Source: CAZFXZ01 sp964523165
GTDB lineage: Bacteria > Patescibacteriota > Patescibacteriia > JACRDY01
Direction of reading: 5' to 3'
Length of the DNA stretch: 29,024 bases
Assembly (NCBI GenBank): GCA_964523165.1
Contig: CAZFXZ010000007.1
Location: forward strand, 1 to 29,024
Part shown: positions 22,888 to 29,024 of the stretch, one piece after another
Layout: each line of letters starts with the position of its first letter
How positions within the stretch are numbered: position 1 is the first letter of the stretch
Notes under the pieces: generated by a model
Databases searched by the model: none
What the model was told of the DNA's origin: nothing
Seen by the model: the letters and a program-made list of their open reading frames with translations, nothing else
Position numbers and translations under genes: made by a program

Positions 22888-23772
22888 GTGTATCAGCAAA
22901 TAGCCGCCAACAAACGAAAAACTTGGCTACTAGTGGCGATTTTTAGCCTAGTGGTTTTAGTCGTGGGCTGGGCCGTCGATTATGTCTACAACACCGGACT
23001 GGGCGCCGTGGGCTTAGCCAGCTTGGTGGCTATAGTCATGAGTATGGGCGGATATTATGGCGGCGACAAAGTCGCTTTAGCTACAGCCGGGGCCAAAGAA
23101 ATCGTCAAAGCCGACAACCCCTACGTTTATCGAATAGTCGAAAATCTTTGCATCGCCGCCGGTTTGCCAATGCCCAAAGTCCATCTGATCGTCGATCCGT
23201 CGATCAACGCCTTTGCCACCGGTCGCGACCCCGAGCACGCTTCTATTGCCATCACCACCGGCGCGGTCGAACAATTAGCTAATGAAGAATTAGAGGGCGT
23301 GGTGGCTCACGAGCTTTCTCACATCAAAAATTATGACATTAGACTGATGACCATCGTCATTGTTTTGGTCGGGTTTATTTCGATTATTGGCGATATGTTT
23401 TGGCATATCAGACCGCGAGGTCGATCAAGCGATGACAATAAGGCTGGCGGACTATTGATGATCATTGGCATTATCTTGATCATTTTTTCACCATTGATTG
23501 CCAAGCTCATTCAGTTGGCCGTGTCACGCAAACGTGAATATTTAGCCGACGCTTCAGCGGCTTTGTTGACACGCTTCCCCGACGGATTGGCCAACGCCTT
23601 AGACAAGATCAAAAATCAAAACCAACCGCTAGCCAAAAAAAGCGCCGCTACCGCCCATCTTTATATCTCCGATCCGTTTAGCAAAAAATCTTTCAACCAT
23701 CTATTTGCCACTCACCCACCGATTGACGAACGGATCAAAATTTTACGCGGCTTAACGGCTCCTAATTCATAA
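22888..23772 (+). CDS. htpX: HtpX-like membrane zinc metalloprotease
   Basis: M48-family protease that degrades damaged membrane proteins. The 294-residue protein starts at GTG and has two N-terminal transmembrane segments (about 13-30 and 37-55), HELSH (141-145) as active site, a further pair of membrane segments (about 155-172, 187-207), and the third Zn ligand Glu217 in REYLADA. The ending THPPIDERIKIL is typical for the family. Nine bases separate it from lemA, in agreement with the known lemA-htpX pairing. Confidence 0.95.
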   Translation: MYQQIAANKRKTWLLVAIFSLVVLVVGWAVDYVYNTGLGAVGLASLVAIVMSMGGYYGGDKVALATAGAKEIVKADNPYVYRIVENLCIAAGLPMPKVHLIVDPSINAFATGRDPEHASIAITTGAVEQLANEELEGVVAHELSHIKNYDIRLMTIVIVLVGFISIIGDMFWHIRPRGRSSDDNKAGGLLMIIGIILIIFSPLIAKLIQLAVSRKREYLADASAALLTRFPDGLANALDKIKNQNQPLAKKSAATAHLYISDPFSKKSFNHLFATHPPIDERIKILRGLTAPNS

Positions 23773-23781
23773 ATCTAAAAT

Positions 23782-24474
23782 ATGCCTTTGGGATTATTTG
23801 ATCACCTACAACAAACTTGGTTGCTGTTTGCCAAACGTTGGAAGATTTTTGTCAAAATCAGCTTGATTATCAGCTTGCCGTTTGTCGTCCAAACAATCGT
23901 GCAAAATATCAATCCGCAAGCGCCGTGGCTGTCGATGGCCGGTCTGATGATTTTGTCGGTAGTGGTGCAAATTTGGGGCACATTAGCCCTGATCATGGCC
24001 GCTGACAACCAATCAGAGCTAACCGTCAATCAAGCCTTTACCGCTGGGAGTAAAAAAATCTGGCTTTTCTTTTTGACCAGCTTGGCTGTTTCTTTGATGA
24101 CGATAGCCGGTTTTATCTTGTTGGTCATACCCGGTTTTTATTTGATGATCGCTTTGATTTTTGCCAGCCTAGCCGCGGCCCTGGAAACAAATACTATCAA
24201 AACATCATTGCATTACAGTCGACAATTAGTGCAAGGCCACTGGTGGCTGATATTGTGGCGCTTAATAGTTTTGATATTTTTGACCATGGTCGTTAGCGGT
24301 TTGCTCAGTAAAGGCCTGAGCCTTTTGTTGGCCGGTGCTCATCCGGCCGTCTTGCAAAGCCTACTGCTCTTGCCGATCATGCTGGTGATTGGTCCGCTGA
24401 CTTTGTTGTACAACTACATCTTGTACAAAGATTTTGTCCGTTACAAAAACTCCTCTCATGACCACAACCTCTAA
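23782..24474 (+). CDS. Polytopic membrane protein, unknown function
   Basis: A 230-residue protein with about six transmembrane segments (roughly 25-42, 50-73, 92-115, 118-136, 155-178, 190-212), each pair separated by short charged loops. The central IPGFYLMIALIFASLAAALE and the later HYSRQLVQGHWW pattern resemble the membrane domain seen in glycerophosphodiester phosphodiesterase-associated and related DUF proteins (a signature I recall as PGxYLxxRxxF...SWxLTKGxWW). I cannot assign a function. It begins nine bases after htpX and its last 17 bases overlap clpC, so it is inside the proteostasis operon. Confidence 0.82.
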   Translation: MPLGLFDHLQQTWLLFAKRWKIFVKISLIISLPFVVQTIVQNINPQAPWLSMAGLMILSVVVQIWGTLALIMAADNQSELTVNQAFTAGSKKIWLFFLTSLAVSLMTIAGFILLVIPGFYLMIALIFASLAAALETNTIKTSLHYSRQLVQGHWWLILWRLIVLIFLTMVVSGLLSKGLSLLLAGAHPAVLQSLLLLPIMLVIGPLTLLYNYILYKDFVRYKNSSHDHNL

Positions 24475-26941
24475 CAATAAATTTACCGAACATCTTCAAG
24501 AAGCTCTAACGGCCGGACATGAGTTAGCCTTAGAATTGTCTAGCCAACAGATTGGTCCAGAACACCTGTTTTATGGCCTAGCGGTCAGTCGTGGCAGTAT
24601 TGCCGGTGAATTGTTGCACAAATTTTGGTCGGATCAAAAAGATCTATCAGTCAAACAATTCATCGCCCAACGCCAGGGGCATAACGATAACATCATCAGT
24701 CCCGGTTTGGATAATGGCGCCAAGCAAATCATCCAAAAAGCGGTTTTGATCGCCCACACCTTACAACACCGCTACGTCGGGACAGAACATTTATTATTGG
24801 CTTTGTTGGACGGCAACTTGCCCAGCATTAGACAGCTTTTAATTTTGATTGAAACTAGTGCTGATGAATTAAAAGAACAACTGCAAGCTATTTTAAAAAG
24901 CACCTCACGTTTCCCCGACGTGACTGGAGCTTTTGACAATGAGTCAGAAAATACCGAGACCGGCCTACCATCATTGCCGGGCCTGCCACCAACACAAGTT
25001 TTTAGCTTAGAACTTTTTACGACCGACCTAACCAATCCGGAATTACAAAAAAATATCGATCCGGTCATTGGCCGTCAAGACGAGATAGATCGCCTGATAC
25101 AAATTTTGTCTCGACGGACCAAAAACAATCCGATTTTGTTGGGTGATCCCGGTGTTGGCAAAACCGCCATTGTTGAGGGTTTGGCCAAAAAAATAATCGA
25201 GGGCGGCGTGCCCGATGTTTTGCTCGATAAAAAAATCTTGACCCTGGATTTGAGTTTAGTTTTAGCCGGCACGATGTATCGGGGTGAATTTGAACAGCGC
25301 TTGAAAAATATTTTGTCGGAGATCAAAAAAGATCCGAATATCATTTTATTTATTGATGAATTGCACACTATTACCGGAGCCGGCGCGGCGGCTGGCTCAC
25401 TGGACGCGGCCAATATTTTAAAGCCGGCTTTAGCTCGCGGGGAAATCCGTTGTATCGGCGCCACGACTCTGAGCGAATATCGCAAACATATTGAAACTGA
25501 TCCAGCCTTAGCTCGACGTTTTGGCGTCATCAAAGTCGAAGAACCCACCGCTGATCAAACTTTGGAAATTTTACGCGGCTTGCGAACAAATTATGAAATT
25601 TTTCACCGTGTTAAAATCAGCGATGAGGCTTTGTCAGCCGCCGTCAAATTGACCAGTCGCTATCTGACCGACAGATTTTTGCCGGATAAAGCTATTGACG
25701 TTATCGATGAAGCAGCCTCAGCTTTGCGCGTCAAACAAAAAATTAACCCCCTAACGCAAAAAATCAAAAAAGTTGAACAGGGCTTAGCTTTGTTGCGACA
25801 AAAAAAGCGCCAGGCCATCTTGGCTGAACATTATCAAGAAGCCTTGGATGTTAAAACTCAAGAAGATTTGGCCAATCAACAACTTGATCAACTCCGTCAA
25901 CAATTACAACGCCAACACGCCAAACCTCTAGGCCAAATTACTCAGCTTGATATCGCCAAAGTTGTGGCCCAATCGACCGGCCTACCCATCAGTCAACTCA
26001 CGACCGTTGAACGTGATAAAATTTTGGATTTAGAAAAGATTTTAAATCAGCAAATCGTCGGCCAAACTGAAGCTGTCAATCAAATTTCTCAAGCCATCAA
26101 ACGTTCTCGGACCGGCGTGGGCAATCACGCTCGACCGATCGGCTCATTTATCTTTTTGGGTCCATCCGGCGTGGGCAAAACCGCTTTAGCCAAAGCCTTG
26201 GCTCAAGCTTTATTTGCCAACAAGTCGGCTTTGGTCAAGATTGACATGTCGGAATTTCGTGAAAGCTTTAACGTTTCCAAATTGATTGGCTCACCCCCCG
26301 GCTATGTCGGTTATCAAGAAAGCGGTCAACTGACCGAAGCGGTGCGTCGCCGACCTTATTCGGTAGTTTTGTTTGATGAAATCGAAAAGGCTCATCCGGA
26401 AATTTTTAATATTTTATTACAAGTCATGGAAGACGGTGAACTAACCGACGCCGCCGGCAAAACCATTGATTTTCGCAATACTATCATCATCATGACTTCC
26501 AATGTCGGGCTGAAGGATTTCCTCGGCTACAAAAAAATTGGCTTTGCCGAAGTTTCGGCCAATCACAATCTTTATGAAGAAATGAAAAATTATTTGCAAA
26601 AAAGTCTAACCGACCGTTTTCGGCCCGAATTTCTCAATCGTTTAGATCAAGTAGTGTTTTTTAGACCATTGACAGACAACGAGTTAATCAAAATCGCCAA
26701 GTTGCAATTAGCCGAACTCAATCATCGTTTGGCCGAACAAAATCTCAAGCTGATCGCCGGGCCAACCGTCATTAAACTTCTGAGCCAGATTGATAACGAG
26801 CCCGAAGGTGGTGCTCGCGGAGTACGCAAAAATATACAAAATCTGATTGAAACGCCATTGTCGCAAGCCTTACTCGAAAAAACTTTCAGCAAATCAACAC
26901 TCCACTTAAAAGTCAAAGATCGTCAGGTAATTTTTGTCTAA
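24458..26941 (+). CDS. clpC: ClpC-type AAA+ unfoldase of the Clp protease
   Basis: Two-AAA+ unfoldase of 827 residues. The N-terminal domain has two Clp-N repeats (about 10-145). AAA-1 has Walker A GDPGVGKT (about 229) and Walker B ILFIDELHT. A short middle domain (about 425-490, KKRQAILAEHYQEALDVK) is of ClpC/UVR size, much shorter than in ClpB. AAA-2 has GPSGVGKT (about 568) and VVLFDEIEKAHP. The segment after MTSNVG contains an IGF tripeptide at the place of the ClpP-docking loop, so it likely feeds ClpP; clpP is not in the window. The ATG at 24458 overlaps the previous gene by 17 bases. Earlier TTG at 24434 is unlikely. Confidence 0.95.
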   Translation: MTTTSNNKFTEHLQEALTAGHELALELSSQQIGPEHLFYGLAVSRGSIAGELLHKFWSDQKDLSVKQFIAQRQGHNDNIISPGLDNGAKQIIQKAVLIAHTLQHRYVGTEHLLLALLDGNLPSIRQLLILIETSADELKEQLQAILKSTSRFPDVTGAFDNESENTETGLPSLPGLPPTQVFSLELFTTDLTNPELQKNIDPVIGRQDEIDRLIQILSRRTKNNPILLGDPGVGKTAIVEGLAKKIIEGGVPDVLLDKKILTLDLSLVLAGTMYRGEFEQRLKNILSEIKKDPNIILFIDELHTITGAGAAAGSLDAANILKPALARGEIRCIGATTLSEYRKHIETDPALARRFGVIKVEEPTADQTLEILRGLRTNYEIFHRVKISDEALSAAVKLTSRYLTDRFLPDKAIDVIDEAASALRVKQKINPLTQKIKKVEQGLALLRQKKRQAILAEHYQEALDVKTQEDLANQQLDQLRQQLQRQHAKPLGQITQLDIAKVVAQSTGLPISQLTTVERDKILDLEKILNQQIVGQTEAVNQISQAIKRSRTGVGNHARPIGSFIFLGPSGVGKTALAKALAQALFANKSALVKIDMSEFRESFNVSKLIGSPPGYVGYQESGQLTEAVRRRPYSVVLFDEIEKAHPEIFNILLQVMEDGELTDAAGKTIDFRNTIIIMTSNVGLKDFLGYKKIGFAEVSANHNLYEEMKNYLQKSLTDRFRPEFLNRLDQVVFFRPLTDNELIKIAKLQLAELNHRLAEQNLKLIAGPTVIKLLSQIDNEPEGGARGVRKNIQNLIETPLSQALLEKTFSKSTLHLKVKDRQVIFV

Positions 26942-26951
26942 AAAAATAAAT

Positions 26952-27785
26952 ATGGCGCAATTTTCGCCACAAGAGCAGCGACACAAGGCTGATTGGGACA
27001 AACAAACCAATCAAAATATTCGTGATAAACAACGTTTGGCGGCCACCGCGGCTGTGGTTGGCGCCGATCAATTAAATGACATCCAGAGCAACGAAGCTTT
27101 GCGCCAAAACTATCAACAGCGACAAACCGCCAATCTGCTAGCCGGTCAACAACCCGACGATCAATATAAAAATGCTGGCGGTTGGCGAGCCGGTCTCAAG
27201 GCCTTCAATCAAGAAAGGACAGCCAAGGATAAAAATCAACGCCGGCAAGATCGAGCCACAGCCAAAGACCGCCATCAACAACAACAAAAAAACAGTAAAA
27301 CAGTAAGTAGTGCCTTGACTAGCGCTAGCCGTGGCGCGCAACTGGCCACCGGCCGGATATTGCAAGTTGCTTGGCTGTCGGCCTTGGAAACATTGGGTCT
27401 GACTTTATTATATGTGGCTTTTCATATCACCATGTACAAAATCGGCGGCATATTTTCGGCTATTTTTATGCAACCCGGCCAAGAGTGGTTTATGGGCGCC
27501 AAAGAATTTTTGGACGAAGCTCAAAAAAGCGACGGGGCCAACGAAGCCCTATCAGCCGAAGCTGACATTTTGGAAAAAGGTGAAACCTGCGCCTGTTGTT
27601 TGGGTTGTGGACTATTATCTTTGATTGTTCTATTTTTAATCGCCATGATTTATTTACTCTTGAGTTGCGAGGGACAAAAAGTTGGCGTGCAAGTCTCCGT
27701 CGATGGTACAACCGGCGATATCTTAGGCACCGGACTGGCGGCCATTCGTTCCCTACTGCCGAGCTTTGCTGGTGGCTGCTTTTAA
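26952..27785 (+). CDS. Cys-rich membrane protein with a long Gln/Arg-rich N-terminal tail
   Basis: I do not recognise this 277-residue protein. The first 120 residues are hydrophilic, rich in Gln, Arg, Lys and Ala, and probably helical or disordered in the cytosol. One membrane segment follows (about 140-165, LETLGLTLLYVAFHITMY), then a soluble acidic loop, then a Cys-rich stretch CACCLGCG leading into a second membrane segment (about 220-240) that ends in LLSCE. The C-terminus ends in GGCF. Cys of the CxCCxxC cluster lie at the membrane border, where lipidation, metal binding or disulfides are possible. It starts ten bases after clpC with AAATATG and no Shine-Dalgarno. The same transcript as clpC suggests an envelope role, but nothing proves it. 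Confidence 0.8.
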   Translation: MAQFSPQEQRHKADWDKQTNQNIRDKQRLAATAAVVGADQLNDIQSNEALRQNYQQRQTANLLAGQQPDDQYKNAGGWRAGLKAFNQERTAKDKNQRRQDRATAKDRHQQQQKNSKTVSSALTSASRGAQLATGRILQVAWLSALETLGLTLLYVAFHITMYKIGGIFSAIFMQPGQEWFMGAKEFLDEAQKSDGANEALSAEADILEKGETCACCLGCGLLSLIVLFLIAMIYLLLSCEGQKVGVQVSVDGTTGDILGTGLAAIRSLLPSFAGGCF

Positions 27786-27793
27786 GCTATAAT
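27765..27793 (+). promoter_or_regulatory. Possible promoter before the beta-propeller gene
   Basis: A perfect TATAAT (27788-27793) overlaps the end of the previous gene's region. The -35 is poor (TTTGCT or TTGCTG at 27765-27771). The predicted start near 27800 is about 14 bases before the ATG. Confidence 0.4.
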
Positions 27794-27813
27794 TAAACTA
27801 CAAAAATAAAAAT

Positions 27814-29024
27814 ATGTCAGATCGTCTTAAAAAAATTCTTTTCATCATATTGTTTTTGGTCGCGACGATCTTTTTTGGTTGGCTCTTGTATTACTTGGTC
27901 ATTGGCGGCCGACCAACCACCACGCCCGAGCAAACAACCACCACACCAACCGGCGGCTTACCAACTTCATCAACCGGCCAACGCGAACCAACCGTTAACA
28001 TCGACGGTCAATTAGTTCCAGCCAAAGACATCACGGGCATTAGTCCGGCCGAGCCCAGCCCGGTGGCTGACGGCGGTCGGACCAAAGTTAATTTATTGAC
28101 CGAGCAGTCCGGTAGCGGGGCGACTTTGAGTGGTGATGGCCAAACCGTGGTTTATTATCAACCCAGTGACGGCAAATTTTATCGCTTGTCGCCCGACGGC
28201 ACAGCCGCAGCTTTGTCTGATGAAGTTTTTTATAATGTCGAAAAAATTCAGTGGGCGCCCAACAAAGACAAAGCCATTTTGGAATACCCTGACGGCTCTA
28301 ACATTTTGTATAACTTTAAAGACAAAAAAAAGATCACCTTACCTCGTCACTGGGAACAATTTTCTTATGACCCGACTAGTAAAAATATCGCTTTCAAAAG
28401 CATGGCCCTCGACCCGGAAAATCGTTGGCTAGCCGTATCAAACGACGACGGAACAAATATTAAATTAATTGAACCGCTGGGCCAAGAGGAAGGCGCCGTG
28501 GCCAAAATTGACTGGTCGCCCAACAACCAAATCATCGCCACTTACAGTAAGTCGGTCGATTTGGAAAGAACGAATTTATATTTTTTGGGCGCCAACGATG
28601 AACGCTTCAGAAATACCTTAGTTGAAGGCCGCGATGTCCGACCGATTTGGTCACCCCGTGGCGACTTGATCGTTTATAGCGCTTATCACACCATGAATGA
28701 CCTTAACCCCAATTTGTGGGTGGTCGGTGGTAATCCAGATAGTTTGGGCGCCAATCGTCGCAACCTTGGTTTGCAAACCTGGGCCGATAAATGTACCTAC
28801 GCTGACAACACCACTTTGTATTGCGCCGTGCCTCAATATTTGCCCCGCGGAGCCGGTATTACACCAGCTGTGGCTCAAAGCACGCCGGATGATTTTTATC
28901 GCCTTGATCTAGTCTCGGGAACTAAAAGTTTGATAGCAGTACCGGACTCCAGTTTTACGGCCAGCAATTTGATCGTTAGCGCCGATGGTAAATATCTTTA
29001 TTTCACCGACCAAATCACCGGCCG
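27814..29024 (+). CDS. Membrane-anchored beta-propeller (TolB/PD40-like) protein, 3'-truncated by the window
   Basis: At least 403 residues; the frame is open at the window end. One N-terminal signal-anchor (about 7-31, KILFIILFLVATIFFGWLLYY) is followed by a Thr/Pro-rich linker (about 34-58), then repeated blades of the TolB/WD40-like PD40 type: IQWAPNKDKAIL, IDWSPNNQIIATYS, PIWSPRGDLIVYSAY and LIVSADGKYLYFTD. These W-S/A-P-x-G/N-x-x-I patterns are typical. The anchored propeller should face outwards and probably serves protein or sugar binding; no catalytic site is seen. It begins 28 bases after the Cys-rich gene. Function unknown. Confidence 0.85.
   Translation, partial: MSDRLKKILFIILFLVATIFFGWLLYYLVIGGRPTTTPEQTTTTPTGGLPTSSTGQREPTVNIDGQLVPAKDITGISPAEPSPVADGGRTKVNLLTEQSGSGATLSGDGQTVVYYQPSDGKFYRLSPDGTAAALSDEVFYNVEKIQWAPNKDKAILEYPDGSNILYNFKDKKKITLPRHWEQFSYDPTSKNIAFKSMALDPENRWLAVSNDDGTNIKLIEPLGQEEGAVAKIDWSPNNQIIATYSKSVDLERTNLYFLGANDERFRNTLVEGRDVRPIWSPRGDLIVYSAYHTMNDLNPNLWVVGGNPDSLGANRRNLGLQTWADKCTYADNTTLYCAVPQYLPRGAGITPAVAQSTPDDFYRLDLVSGTKSLIAVPDSSFTASNLIVSADGKYLYFTDQITG

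Noticed and set aside
25075..25548. A 157-codon minus-strand frame opposite clpC
   Set aside because: Antisense to the highly conserved AAA-1 domain; composition is that of a mirrored coding frame.
1..29024. CRISPR arrays, tRNA or rRNA genes, insertion sequences, att sites
   Set aside because: None was seen: no regularly spaced repeats, no cloverleaf with TTCGA-type arm, no transposase or integrase, and no terminal inverted repeats.
1..29024. Alternative genetic code (TGA as Gly or Trp) as in Gracilibacteria or Absconditabacteria
   Set aside because: miaB, thrS and the secreted orphan end at TGA at the expected protein length, and long conserved frames contain no in-frame TGA.

Overview
This window looks like a metagenome-assembled scaffold from a Candidate Phyla Radiation (Patescibacteria) bacterium. 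The evidence is indirect. Gene spacing is very tight, most start codons lack a Shine-Dalgarno (SD) sequence and sit in A/T-rich context (often TAATATG or AAATATG), the code is standard with TGA as stop, and there are lineage-typical single-pass and Cys-rich membrane proteins of unknown function. Two runs of exactly 100 N mark scaffold joins. No marker gene here fixes the phylum, so the placement is an inference.

Layout. (1) 1-1886, plus strand: a dTTP-supply operon (5'-truncated thyA, a DHFR/RibD-like reductase, tmk). (2) 1926-2396, minus strand: a small secreted Cys-containing orphan, GC-rich, with its own perfect promoter, SD and terminator. (3) 2507-4262, plus: gatB, split by an artefactual gap and preceded by a vestigial copy of its own first codons. 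(4) 4252-4959, plus: a short possibly leaderless mini-ORF ending in a terminator, then a second GC-rich orphan with a CxxC/CxxC motif, a strong SD and a terminator. (5) 19935 down to 4950, minus: a long run murI-rseP-pheS-pheT-small membrane protein-dnaE-membrane-anchored unknown-[T-box]-thrS-miaB-(44-aa ORF)-miaA. (6) 19997-20842, plus: a NUDIX hydrolase, a gap, and the tail of a membrane protein ending in a terminator. (7) 22207-20849, minus: a phosphohexomutase. (8) 22213 to the window end, plus: lemA-htpX-polytopic membrane protein-clpC-Cys-rich membrane protein-membrane-anchored beta-propeller protein (runs off the end).

How it works together. The first block makes dTMP and phosphorylates it. 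gatB, thrS, pheST, miaA and miaB serve tRNA charging and A37 modification. dnaE is the replicase, murI and rseP serve the envelope, and lemA-htpX-clpC suggests envelope and cytosolic proteostasis under one strong promoter.

The most interesting signals are three. First, a compact T-box riboswitch precedes thrS; its only obvious Thr codon lies in a 7-nt hairpin loop complementary to the tRNA-Thr anticodon loop. Second, two GC-rich orphan genes are the only genes here with strong SDs, and both have stop codons buried in their terminator hairpins. Third, there is a leaderless mini-ORF/terminator that could attenuate the second orphan. No tRNA, rRNA, CRISPR array, insertion sequence or prophage was seen. 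No gene-free stretch exceeds 300 bases; the longest are the T-box leader (9092-9295) and the divergent region 2397-2606.
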